The translations under genes and the position numbers were made by a program. From Pieris napi (taxonomy: Eukaryota; Arthropoda; Insecta; Lepidoptera; Pieridae): a DNA stretch of 64,000 nucleotides. Below are positions 38,201-47,085 of the stretch, in pieces (position 1 is the stretch's first letter; every line of letters begins with the position of its first letter). The notes under the pieces were generated by a model. That model saw only the letters and a program-made list of their open reading frames with translations, did not search any database and was not told where the DNA came from. The stretch covers positions 11,496,001-11,560,000 of the forward strand of contig NC_062246.1 in NCBI RefSeq assembly GCF_905475465.1, in the 5' to 3' direction.

Positions 38201-41200
38201 AAATTGGTTTAAATGCATTTGTCCCATTTGGTTGGCATTCTGACCCATCTGGTTGGCATTCTGACTCATCTGGTTGACATTCTGACCCATCTGGTTTACA
38301 TTCTGACCCATCTGGTTGACATTCTGACCCATCTGGTTCATATTTTGTGGCATTTGGTTAATGATACCATGTCCCACATTTTGAAATTGGTTGTTTTGCA
38401 GAAATTGGTTCAACTTGCTCTGTCCCAAATTCATGTTTTGTGGTAAATGGTTCATTAGCTGGTTGTTGGGTAGATTTTGACCCATAGCTTTATTCATTTG
38501 GTTCAGATTATGACCAATTGGTTGTTGTGGCGCGAAAGGTAATGAAACCGGTGCTTGTAGTCCGGGTGGTCTTTGTAAAATAACCGGTGGAAACCTTGGC
38601 TGGAATAGAATAAATAAATTAATTGTTAATCATATTACATATCTACAGAAACATAAATAATGCTCATCTTTATCTTATATATTTTTTTATTTCTATATTT
38701 GACACTAAAGATTTTTTTATATCAATGATTTCAGAAAATACTATATTATTACGTACTGACATTAAGTGCTTAGAGTAAAAGAAAATTTTTGTTGGCCCAT
38801 TTTGACTTTTTCACATTGTTACACATACTTGACATCATATAATATTACAAATATTTTAATGAGACAAATGCAAGCCAAAGTTGATGACTCACCTGAAAGT
38901 AATTTTGGTTGTAATTTTGAGGCGGTTGATTTTGTCGCAATTGCCTTTCCAGTTCCTCCACTGTACAAACATTCTTAAGAGGTGGAGCCGCAGCCTGCAA
39001 ATATTATATATTTCTGTAAAACATTTTGAATAACATTGTGTGCATTATTAATTAAACAAGTAACAACTGAAGTTATTCCAAGTTATCCAATTTTGTATAT
39101 AAGTTGAACACAATTTACTCCATTACATTAAGAAGATTGTGAAATATACACTTTATAACCCCCGCTGTCTATACAATTCTGATACTGTTATGTATCATTG
39201 CAAATCTGAAAATAATTTCTGATGTCTCTTATTGGTAAACATTTTAGTAATATTTTTACAAGCCATATCTAATGTTGTAATTTTACTTTAATGTAATTAC
39301 GTATGTAAGTAGGCTGAATTCTTCCTATTTTATGTACATTTCCAGGCCAAAATCATTTCAGTAACAAATGATATCAGACGTGTTTCAGTTTTAATCAAGT
39401 TACACAAATGTTTTTAACATATATTTTTCTGTTTCCTGTTGCATAGCACATTAATTTCAACATTCAAATTTGGTAAAAATATATTTATTTATTTTATTTT
39501 ATTAACTCTTGTTGCACTAATACAGAAATAAAGTAGAATTCAAATAATTAAACAAAAAAAGGGCAACTGGCGACTCAACCAATCGCTTTCAGGCAACTTA
39601 CCACAGGTGGTGTAGGAAAGAAGTCATGTCTCCACACACTGGAGCCAAGAGATGTTCTTGGCTGCACATCACCATCATCCAACACTAGCTGAGATAATGA
39701 TGCTTCTGTAGAGAAAAACCGGAAATATTTTTAAAATACCATGAAATATGTTATAATATGTGTTATAAATAATATGAAACTAAGACAAACAGGATATTTT
39801 GCCTCAGAGGCCATTAGAGAACTTGCCTTGATCAGAAAGGCCAAGAAATGCAGATGGGAATTCCTTTTTCCGAAACAACTGTTAATACAACTAGAGAAAG
39901 TTATTCCGAAGCATTAGTTGTGTTTAAATAACAAAAGGAATGTATATATGAAATCATTATATCGTACCGAGTCTTGAATCAGCCTCATCCATAGCATTTT
40001 GACGCCTACTGCTCTCCACCTGGTTTGCGTGTTGCTCATGTTCCACCTCCCAATCGAGATCATCTGAAAATTATGTTTGTAATTTTTAAAAATTATAAAC
40101 CGGCTGATTCTGACTGGATTAAATGATTTGGCTCAACACAATGGTCCAATATGAAGGGGTTGAAATGTCTCATGAAGAATCTCAAACTGTTGCCGCCACA
40201 TTATTGTTTACTTATAAATTCATGGTTATTTGCACATACTGTGAGGAAGTATAAAGAAGAACTGTAAGTTCACCAGTTTTTAAATAACATTGAATATTTT
40301 ATTATTGTTTTACCATCATGTCCAAAGGTCTCATTGTTAAGAGCATCATACTCCTCCTCCGAAGGTTCTGCACCACAGTCGTCATTTAAGTTCTAGAAAA
40401 ATTTTCACAATTATATACAAGAATACTTATATTATAGCACTATCACATGTAGTTCTATCACTGCATCAATATTGGTTTTGTATGTTCTTTACTAACAAAT
40501 CTTTAAATATTTAGTCCTATTGCCTTTTCCAATACACAATTGTAGTAATCCTACTAGAATTAGATTATATAAAAAACACCCTTCTCCAATAGCCTTAGAT
40601 GATAATTTTCAAATGGGTTCTTTTTACTTTTAGTATTGGTTATGCTTTTGAAAGGCTAAAATCCAGAGTCAAGATTTAGTGCCTCTTATTCACTATTTAG
40701 TGCTAAGTATCACAAAGTCTCAACTTCAACATTTTTGACAAACTATAAATCAAATATATTTAATGAATCAGGGTGGTTATCATTTATGTGAAAATACATT
40801 ACATTAAGTTTTTTATATTGAAAATCCAAAATAATCATAAACAGTCTTGTAATAATGATCTGGATATATTTAGTAAGAAGTAAGTCCTATTACCTTTAAT
40901 TAAAAATAAAATATAATTAATTTATCTTTACAATGAATATAAATTCTAATAAGTAAATAAAATGTTATTTTGAAAATATTTATTTTTATTAGTGCTTAAA
41001 GCATATAATATGTTCTCCATAAATTAAGTTAAAAAGCACTCAATATGCAGACTGGAAATCCCTGACATTATTGCAATACTATAAGTACTAAGTATCCAGG
41101 TTAAAGAAAAAGACTAAGTTTTGAAACCTTTTTAACAGGAAACATTAAACAGTTACTCAGAAACGTTGTTTTATAAATAACACTGATGATATAGCGATCA

Positions 41201-41550
41201 AAACAAGCATTTGTATCGGAAAACAACGAATACATAAGTGCTACATACCATATAGACAACTGATTTCAACACTTTCTTAGTCATTTTTATAACAATTAAG
41301 GGATGCCATAAACACTTCACATAGTCCACAATACTATTAACCAGAATTTAATAGGAAAAACAAATATATACATAGGAATGGGGATATAAAAAAACAAATT
41401 GTTGCAAAGTAGGTGTTACTGGCACGCTGGCACCTAAACTTTATCTACGATATATAGGATGTTATATATCAAATTAAAGGTCTTTATTCACGTAAAAGTA
41501 TAATAACTTACCGATGACGAAGTATCGAACCCGAAAAAAGAATCTGCCAT
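26286..41550 (-). CDS. PAT1 (Patr-1/PATL1) mRNA decapping activator
   Basis: Coding exons: 41550-41512, 40392-40314, 40063-39968, 39705-39602, 38994-38893, 38599-37868, 36854-36586, 35647-35497, 34801-34711, 31796-31669, 31041-30925, 30373-30251, 29833-29681, 28873-28730, 28062-27920, 27184-27082, 26591-26286. Sites and phases agree; 2880 nt, 959 aa plus TAG (human PATL1 is 770 aa). The N-terminus MADSFFGFDTSSS is the insect PAT1 start. NETFGHDDLDWE in exons 2-3 matches the DDX6/Me31B-binding motif region. Exon 6 is an Asn/Gln/Met-rich low-complexity region. Exons 8-11 hold the conserved middle (YAGLMTQREKQWLINIQMLQ, QFENSLGKLQ, APRKIIDVEVV), and exons 12-17 the helical C-terminal domain that binds Dcp2/Lsm1-7. 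The protein scaffolds mRNA decapping in P-bodies. Introns carry several transposons, but no exon is interrupted. Confidence 0.93.
26681..26929. mobile_element. 249-bp MITE in PAT1 intron 16
   Basis: The ends are GGGAGCGTTCAAATATTACG and its complement, CGTAATACTTGAACGCTCCC, with more internal 'gttacgcg/cgtaacg' motifs. Flanks TTGAATTA and TTCAGCTA match only partly, so the target duplication is unclear. Confidence 0.7.
28158..28705 (+). mobile_element. ~550-bp MITE family (CTCTG..CAGAG), copy A
   Basis: It is related along its length to 52107-52719 (same orientation) and 36983-37515 (inverted). Shared blocks include 'ccaccgaaaaagggacaaat', 'acgtattttttatgttttac', 'ttattctttagctggcatca' and 'ggccaaaaaagtttgtaatc'. 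The right end CAGAG is followed by TA. It lies in PAT1 intron 14. Confidence 0.7.
29030..29145 (+). repeat. LINE 3' tail fragment
   Basis: It has 'ttctcttccattctacggtc', 'aactggcagtaaatttaaaa' and 'gacgttcataagtgtaca'; this is the tail family of 12890-13030 and 56755-56910. It lies in PAT1 intron 13. Confidence 0.5.
29146..29540 (+). repeat. Dispersed retroposon-like repeat in PAT1 intron 13
   Basis: It starts with 'ctagccgtttcgcgcccgct' and ends 'ttcattatatatatatatag', the layout of the 'ctagctg...tatatatag' lepidopteran repeats such as 62810-63215. No coding sequence is present. Confidence 0.45.
29995..30245. repeat. pogo/Tc1-like element remnant
   Basis: It starts TACAGTAAACCCCTCTATAA and carries 'caacgcggcgattt' and 'aacgcgatttcctataacgc'. 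CAGTAAACCTCTATAACG-type ends belong to pogo-like Tc1/mariner relatives. A similar end is at 34275-34420. No transposase frame is visible. Confidence 0.4.
30603..30870 (-). mobile_element. tRNA-derived SINE in PAT1 intron 11
   Basis: In antisense, it has a B-box region 'ggttcgatccccggccgtgc', body 'gtgtgtcaggcacaggagg' and a 3' end complementary to 'aatcagtggctctagaacct'. It is essentially full length. Confidence 0.78.
32440..33063 (+). pseudogene. Harbinger DDE transposase, internally deleted
   Basis: The N-terminal part (about 32450-32630) reads TRIYYIQSLNEAEFTFRFRL then TKEALETLLHKV. The C-terminal part (about 32700-33063) reads RYYLLTPLQNLKTPAEHLYN, SRNVVERT, FGKNRFP and VIVACAVLHNIAIDM. 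These are the two ends of a HARBI1-type transposase. The central region with the DDE catalytic residues is missing, so it cannot be active. The frame changes near VVERT. Confidence 0.82.
33230..33652 (-). pseudogene. Harbinger Myb/SANT-like protein, frameshifted
   Basis: The minus strand starts MSTQKRERSVNFSREEVDLL and continues TSLVADHKNILENKKSD, WQEKERCWKTLEALFNS, then stops after FRSAKA. The homologous frame resumes as KKSALIHAETYRTGGGPSAA and again, shifted, as EEKVKDMILLSVEGNESQL. This is the Myb/SANT-like accessory protein of Harbinger elements, which helps the transposase bind DNA. A stop and a frameshift disable it. Confidence 0.75.
34275..34420. repeat. pogo/Tc1-like terminal fragment
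   Basis: It starts TACAGTGTCTCTATATAACG and includes 'cgttatagaaaggtttcgat', an end related to 29995. It lies beside the Harbinger remnant. Confidence 0.4.
35050..35400 (+). repeat. Lepidopteran dispersed repeat (gataccgccgcccatgg family)
   Basis: A nearly complete copy, from 'ggctcacctgacggtaagcg' through 'cacatagtggtggtgcgcgg' to 'cagctgcaggtattaatccg'. A 5' scrap of the same family lies just upstream at 34965-35010. It ends about 100 bp from PAT1 exon 8, inside the intron. Confidence 0.7.
35780..35945 (-). repeat. Dispersed retroposon-like repeat fragment
   Basis: It shows 'ttcttgtatcacggtgtttg', 'tggctcgaccgattttcgtg' and 'gcgaatcggacaacatttat', matching 2010-2290. It lies in PAT1 intron 7. 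Confidence 0.5.
36983..37515 (-). mobile_element. ~550-bp MITE family (CTCTG..CAGAG), copy B, inverted
   Basis: The ends are CTCTGATTTTTAATTTCGTA and CAGAG, flanked by TA (36981-36982 and 37516-37517). The body is the complement of copies A and C. It lies in PAT1 intron 6, opposite in orientation to copy A in intron 14. Confidence 0.75.
38215..38345 (-). repeat. 21-bp tandem repeat within PAT1 exon 6
   Basis: About six tandem units of 21 bp encode the heptad Q-N-x-N-Q-M-G (variants QNVNQMG, QNANQMG). The same motif recurs in diverged form upstream and downstream in the exon. Such Asn/Gln-rich repeats are prone to length change and are typical of P-body scaffold proteins. Confidence 0.8.
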
Positions 41551-42005
41551 TGGATTTTTTCATGTATCATGGGCAAAAATGACATGACTTGTCACGCTAT
41601 TGTGTCGCAACTCGCAACAGCTATGGCGCCATCGTCGATGTTACGTCCGGAAACAGCATATAATATAGATTATACTTGAATCATTAATGAAATTTAATGT
41701 ACACAGCCTTTTTGATAATAATATTTACTAAGAATCTTTTCACGTACAAAATTCAACTGCTTAACTAATTATTAAAATAAGCATGAAGTATATTTTTTAA
41801 TTTCCAGCTGTTTATAATAGATTTTGACATACAGGAGTCGTAGTTCACGTTAAGTGTAGTTTCTGAACTTCACTTCAATATAAATTTGGGAACAGTCACT
41901 AGTCCCTACTATATTTGTAAATAACTATAAAAGTTATCTATGAATGTGAAATCAGAAAGCACCTATATATTTTTAAACTGAATTGCATTGTGGGTATTCG
42001 CAACG
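41551..42005. promoter_or_regulatory. PAT1 upstream region
   Basis: The first 455 bp upstream of the PAT1 start codon. No TATA box can be assigned with confidence. Bases 41825-41890 include 'gacatacaggagtcgtagtt', related to a short dispersed repeat also seen near 6540 and 29570. Confidence 0.3.
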
Positions 42006-42396
42006 AGAGTTAATTGAATCCCTAGACATTTAATTAAATATGGATATTCAATCAACTCGCTAAAGTTCCGTCAGACAAGTGACTGAATGAAACGTTTAAC
42101 GAGTTTCCTAAACGTTCGACAACAAGACGCATTTCAACTTTGGTAGGGTGACCAAGATATTTGATTGAAAAAAAAATATATATTTATATATTTTCCTATA
42201 TACATATATTGTCGTTTAATATTTCATTATTTAGGAAAATGAATAGGTAATAAAAATCTATTCTTTTTGTTTTATGTTTCTTTAATTAAAAAAAAATTAA
42301 ACCTGCTATGCTGCAGATATTTGGTACATTTGTCTCGATCGTTTTACCTTTATTAATGACATTTTAAGTATTATTGCTCAACCAAAGTATAAACTA

Positions 42397-42651
42397 AGGG
42401 GCCTCATAGCCTAGCGGTCTTACTAAGTGGCAGCTAGGTGAGGGGTACCGGGTTCGATTCCCGGTTCGAGGGCAAGTTCAAATTTGATTTAAAATTTGTT
42501 CTCGGCCTTTGGGAGGGTTGTGCGGTACCGGGCGAGTGCCTAAACCGTACATGGAGAACATGGTCGAATTTCTAAGGCAAAAAAGCACGAATTATAAAAA
42601 TCTTATACTTGACGCTGGCTTATGCTCAAACCGTGCCAGAGCCATAAAAAA
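42397..42651 (+). mobile_element. tRNA-derived SINE of a second family, with 13-bp TSD
   Basis: The head has an A-box-like 'catagcctagcggtct' and a B box 'gggttcgattcccgg', followed by 'ctcggcctttgggagggttg', 'acatggagaacatgg' and a short A-rich tail. Exact direct repeats AAAGTATAAACTA flank it (42384-42396 and 42652-42664). It is unrelated to the SINE family at 7717. It is not a tRNA gene, since no cloverleaf closes at the 3' side. Confidence 0.85.
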
Positions 42652-42896
42652 AAAGTATAAACTAGATACTAGCTAGAACCTATTCCACAAAAAATTTATG
42701 GGGGAGACAAGGCATACAAAAAGGAACTATAAAATAACTTCAACAGACAACAACAAAATTAAAATCAACGATACAAATGAAAAATATGCTTTCCAACACA
42801 ATTAAAATTATTACTAACCTAACCTAACCATTTACAAAAAAACAAAACACGGAATTTCCAAGCTCTCACGATCACACCGAAATTGTAAACAACATG

Positions 42897-43867
42897 CATT
42901 GATATACAAAAACCCAAGATGCACAATCAACGTCTAAAAAACGTCCTCAAAAAATGAGCGCAACATTCTAAATTGTGCGCTCATTTCAAATAGTCTCGCG
43001 TCGCTCGCGTCTGGGAGCAGTTGTTAAAAATGCCAAAGTGTTCTGTGAGAAATTGTAAACATATAACGTCAAGAAGGCTAAAAAAGGATGGGATATCGTA
43101 TTTTCGGTAAGTAAAAAACTTTATTGATTAGTTTTTGTTGTTTTTATGACTGATTAAAACAAGCAATGTGTGATTTTTATTTATTTTTTCTAAAAAATTC
43201 ATTCAACGCACAAACTTCTATACGGCCAACTTCAATGGCTGCTTGTTCAGTGTTAGAACAACGCATTACAGTCTTCTTTTTATTTTAGTCGCATTATAAA
43301 ATGACCATGTTCTAATAAGTGGAGTCGATGTTATTTATTTGTGTTTTTTTTTTTTTTTATAAATAAATTTATGTACTTTTGTACTTTTTTTGTGTGTAGT
43401 TTTTGACAAATATATTTACGCTATATAAAGTGTAGGTCAGGAGGTAGCCAATTTTACATTTTTTTTAATTTAAAGAAAAAACTTTTTAACCGGATTAAAG
43501 TTATGTATTATTATAAATTTACAACTATTTAACATCCAACACCTTTTGTCTTCAGTCACCGTGACCACGCACGCTGTAAAGCACGCGAAACGTGGGATAA
43601 ATTTAAAATTATGTTAAATAGTTGTAAATAAAAAAGTCATGTTCGACTCCACTCAATACCTTGTCCTACCGACCACGGTCGGTCGTAAAATTTTATTGCT
43701 TTAAGTACACTGCGTTGTAATAACAACCTTAAACAATTCGCGTAAGGTTGATTTTGCAATAATATATGCTTGTAACTTATAGAAAGAGACAGAAATAGTG
43801 TTTCGGGACACTTTCGAGCGTTACTATTATTCGAGACTGTGCATCTTGGGTTTTTTGTATATCAATG
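42897..43867 (+). mobile_element. P-superfamily-like element with THAP exon
   Basis: Bounded by exact 8-bp duplications ACAACATG (42889-42896 and 43868-43875). The inverted ends are CATTGATATACAAAAACCCA then AGATGCACA, with one indel. 971 bp long. An 8-bp duplication, CA termini and a THAP-domain exon together fit the P superfamily. The catalytic part is absent, so it is non-autonomous. An internal inverted pair (43517-43535 and 43611-43629) and the 'ccacgcacgctgtaaagcac' block may be a further nested repeat. Confidence 0.78.
43030..43106 (+). pseudogene. THAP domain first exon (fragment)
   Basis: The ATG at 43030 opens MPKCSVRNCKHITSRRLKK then DGISYFR, followed by a consensus donor CG|GTAAGT at 43107. 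C-x4-C near the N-terminus and the following 'KDGISYFRFP'-type start are the first half of a THAP zinc finger, the DNA-binding module of P-element transposases. The second half (C-x2-H) is not found downstream within the element. Confidence 0.72.
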
Positions 43868-44404
43868 ACAACATGTTTACAATTTCACCAAAGGGCAAAG
43901 ACCACAATTTGAAACAAAAAACCACAGTCACAACAAACCAACGTTTGCCAAAAGAAAGACTTTAAAAGTAATCAGCTGTTGTCGTGACCGCCATCTTGTT
44001 TTACATTTTTAATCAACACGCTGGCTTTCGGTCAGACAGATAGTTAAACGTTTTCGACATTGCTTTATTTAAATCAAAACGCTAGCGAGTTGATTGAATA
44101 TCGATCTTTAATTAACTGTCTAGAGATCCAATTAACTCTCTGATTTAACTACTTTACTGCGACATATTATACACTGTGTAAGAGCACGCAGCTAACAGAT
44201 TGACCACGTGGCAAGAGTATCAATTGCTACTGTGAAATTCTAAGCTGTATATGAAAATGATTCTTTTTTATCATGGTATTATGTATTTCAGTTTATGATT
44301 GATGCCAATTGTCATGTACGTATGAAACATGCGTGTTAAATGGCGAGACGTACTTACCCATATAATGTAGAAACTTAGGTCATCTGTGTTATTACCAATA
44401 CAAA

Positions 44405-44800
44405 AAAAAATTATCTATTTTTGAAGTTATACGTCTTCTTTAGGCGCGTTATGAAAAATTTATGAGAGTGAAATTTTACGATGCGCGCGTACCGTGACAC
44501 AAAATTAACAGAATGAAGTTGCCCACGGAAGATGCTACGGCATTGGACATGATTTAAAAACAACATTCGAATAATAATGGAATTTATGTTACACTTAATG
44601 TAAGAGAATAATAATAAATATTTATTTATTTAATTTTTCAAATGTAAACAGAACTTTATTTACTATAATGACTCCTTTTCCAGTCTTTGATTATTTAATT
44701 TTATTGTAATTAATTATTTGCATGCAATCAAAAACTATTTTTAATAATGCCAAAGAAGTATAACTTCTTACGCGCGTACAAAAGTACACGCACCCTTTTT
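44405..44800. repeat. Probable MITE with diverged inverted ends
   Basis: The left block 'gaagttatacgtcttcttta' and the complement of the right block 'gccaaagaagtataacttct' are inverted copies. 'acgcgcgtac' follows the right block. A related right end is at 63430-63485. No coding sequence is present. Confidence 0.45.
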
Positions 44801-45060
44801 TCATCTAATATTGTTGGTATTAGTTGATTTGTTTTATTAATTATTTAACAAATAAAATTATATGGGTATCATCCAAATTAAATCAAATAGGTTTCATTTT
44901 CAATAGTATCATAAAATAGCATCTGTTTGGTTTACATATACCTACTACGCTGTTTGATTTTAAATTTCAGAGAATCATTCTTTTCAATATTTCAGGAAAA
45001 AATTTGAGGAGGCCTTTACTCCGTCGGAGGTCATGTACTAATATTAACTAAAATACGTAA

Positions 45061-46872
45061 TTCTTATTACCACCACACAAATATACTTGGAACATTATTA
45101 ATCAAGAAACTGGTAAAACTTCATTTAAAGATAGCTCTTTTGAAATTAATATTAATGGCAAAATTATAAAAAAAGATGCAGCGGTCGCAAATGCTATGGA
45201 GTCCTTTTTCTCTGAAATCCCTGCAAGAATCACTAGTAAACTGAATTCATCTACGCAATTCGCGCTTTCACTTTTAACGTCTAGCACAAATAAAAATAGT
45301 AGTGCATTCGATTTTCATAAAATTAACACGGATTCTATTGTAAAGGCATTTAGATCGTTGAATAAGAAGAAAACAGAAGATCTATGGGGAATATCAGTAG
45401 CTGTAATAGCACCAATAATTGGAAATATTTCTCCTTATCTAACGATTATTTTTAATAGATGTATCGATGATGGGGTTTTTCCCAATCTCATGAAATATAG
45501 TAAAATTATTCCTTTATTTAAGTCTGGAGACAAATCGGACCCCACGAATTTCCGCCCTATATCAATTTTACCAACTCTAAGTAAAATATTTGAAAAAATT
45601 ATTCATAATCAATTGCTTTCACATTTTAGATTAAATAAACTATTTCATGATAGACAATTCGGTTTTACTAAGGGTAGATGTAGTACGGATGCGGGTGTGG
45701 AGCTCATGAAGCAAATATTCGATGCCTGGGAAAATAAACAGGATGCTTTAGCTGTCTTCTGTGACCTGTCCAAGGCTTTTGACTGTGTAGAGCATAAAAC
45801 ATTATTGGGAAAATTACAGTATTATGGCGTCTCAGCAAACTCAATAAAAATAATAAATTCATACTTGAGTGACCGATTACAAAAAGTGGTTATAAATAAA
45901 GCAGAGTCTTTAGGAGCTCCTATTCTCATGGGTGTGCCTCAGGGGTCGATATTGGGGCCGTTGCTCTTTCTTATCTACATAAATGACCTGCCATTTTATA
46001 TAAATAACTTATGTGAAACGGTATTATTTGCAGATGATACATCTCTTATTTTTAAAATCAGTAGGAACGCAATAAATTTTGACGAGGTAAATGATGCCCT
46101 TTCCCGAGTTATGTGTTGGTTTACTTATAATAACTTGTTACTAAATTCTAATAAAACAAAATGTATTAGATTTTCTTTGCCTAACGTAAAACAGGTCAGT
46201 ACAAACATTAATATTAATGAGGAAATAATTCAATGTGTTGATTCAACTGTATTTTTAGGGATCACTCTAGATTCTCGTTTGCAATGGAAGCCCCATATTA
46301 CAAATCTATCGGCAAGACTTAGTTCGGCTGCTTTTGCGATAAGAAAGATTAGATGGATGTCTGATGTCGAAACGGCGAGGCTTGTATACTTCAGTTACTT
46401 CCATAGTGTTATGACATATGGTATATTGTTGTGGGGCTCAGCGGCCGATATTCAAGATATTTTTGTTTTACAAAAAAGAGCAATACGCGCTATATACAAA
46501 TTAAAACCGCGTGACTCGCTAAGAGAATTATTTAAAGAGATTGGTATTTTAACAGTTGCCTCCCAATATGTGTATGAAAATATTATGTACGTTTATAAAA
46601 ACATTAATAAATTTATAAAGCGCAGTGACTGTCACAATTTAAACACAAGAAGTAGGAATAGACTTGATTATCCAGCTTTCAGACTTCATAAAACTGCTCA
46701 CTCATTTATGGGGAAATGTATACAGATATTTAACAAGATTCCGGACCGTGTAACCAAACTTCCGATACATGAGTTTAAGCTTTGCATCAAGAAAATCCTA
46801 ACAAAGGGAGGATATTACACTGTTCGGGAATTTATAGACGATGACAATGTGTGGGCACTAGTGCCGCTGTAA
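45061..46872 (+). CDS. LINE reverse transcriptase, open but 5'-truncated
   Basis: The frame is open from about 45061 (first ATG 45196, 558 aa from there) to a TAA at 46872. Positions are counted from that ATG. The fingers and palm region starts near residue 100 (KIIPLFKSGD, FRPISILPTLSKIFEKII). Motif A is FCDLSKAFD with Asp190. Motif B is GVPQGSILGPLLFLIYINDL near 246-265. Motif C is FADD at 278-281, the catalytic Asp pair. The C-terminal part, up to WALVPL, is the usual post-RT domain. No stop or frameshift is present, so this is a recent insertion. It lacks the endonuclease needed to move by itself. Confidence 0.9.
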   Translation, partial: FLLPPHKYTWNIINQETGKTSFKDSSFEININGKIIKKDAAVANAMESFFSEIPARITSKLNSSTQFALSLLTSSTNKNSSAFDFHKINTDSIVKAFRSLNKKKTEDLWGISVAVIAPIIGNISPYLTIIFNRCIDDGVFPNLMKYSKIIPLFKSGDKSDPTNFRPISILPTLSKIFEKIIHNQLLSHFRLNKLFHDRQFGFTKGRCSTDAGVELMKQIFDAWENKQDALAVFCDLSKAFDCVEHKTLLGKLQYYGVSANSIKIINSYLSDRLQKVVINKAESLGAPILMGVPQGSILGPLLFLIYINDLPFYINNLCETVLFADDTSLIFKISRNAINFDEVNDALSRVMCWFTYNNLLLNSNKTKCIRFSLPNVKQVSTNININEEIIQCVDSTVFLGITLDSRLQWKPHITNLSARLSSAAFAIRKIRWMSDVETARLVYFSYFHSVMTYGILLWGSAADIQDIFVLQKRAIRAIYKLKPRDSLRELFKEIGILTVASQYVYENIMYVYKNINKFIKRSDCHNLNTRSRNRLDYPAFRLHKTAHSFMGKCIQIFNKIPDRVTKLPIHEFKLCIKKILTKGGYYTVREFIDDDNVWALVPL

Positions 46873-46950
46873 GTTGGGGAGTTGACATGCATAAGAGTAC
46901 AAATTGTACCTAAATGATTAAATGACTTATTATTATTATTATTATTATAC
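45061..46950 (+). mobile_element. 5'-truncated LINE (jockey/CR1 group, Daphne-like)
   Basis: A single RT frame is followed by a 60-bp UTR and a (TAT)n tail at about 46930-46948. The endonuclease and ORF1 are missing, as expected of 5' truncation. Bases 44990-45050 immediately upstream look like the 3' tail of another LINE. Clade assignment rests on overall motif style and the TAT tail only. Confidence 0.8.
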
Positions 46951-46954
46951 AGTA

Positions 46955-47085
46955 TTTACAATACTCTTAACCTACATAGTAATAATAACAATAATTAAAT
47001 ATTAATAAATATAAATGAATACAAATTTAAAACGTTTGGTCCCGTGGCAGTGGCAGTGTGGCAGTGTTTTTTCAATAGAATATTA
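46955..47085 (-). repeat. LINE 3' tail fragment, antisense
   Basis: The block 'cttaacctacatagtaataa' through 'cgtttggtcccgtggcagtg' matches 56205-56290. It directly abuts the TAT tail of the RT-bearing LINE, so two elements are juxtaposed. Confidence 0.45.

Larger units (their letters stand above)
42006..44142. mobile_element. Large inverted-repeat element holding nested insertions
   Basis: The left arm (42006-42062) and the complement of the right arm (44092-44142) share GAGAGTTAATTG, CTAGACA, TTAATTAAA and GATATTCAATCAACTCGCTA. Inside lie a SINE (42397-42651) and a THAP-bearing element (42897-43867). Without these inserts the host element is about 0.9 kb. Superfamily and target duplication are not clear. 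Confidence 0.6.

Noticed and set aside
37970..38446. Plus-strand open frames over PAT1 exon 6
   Set aside because: They are antisense reflections of the N/Q/M-rich repeat, with leucine/histidine strings and no family signature.
42405..42480. Possible tRNA gene (A and B boxes present)
   Set aside because: No closing acceptor stem or anticodon arm. It continues into a SINE body with an A-rich tail and exact target duplications.
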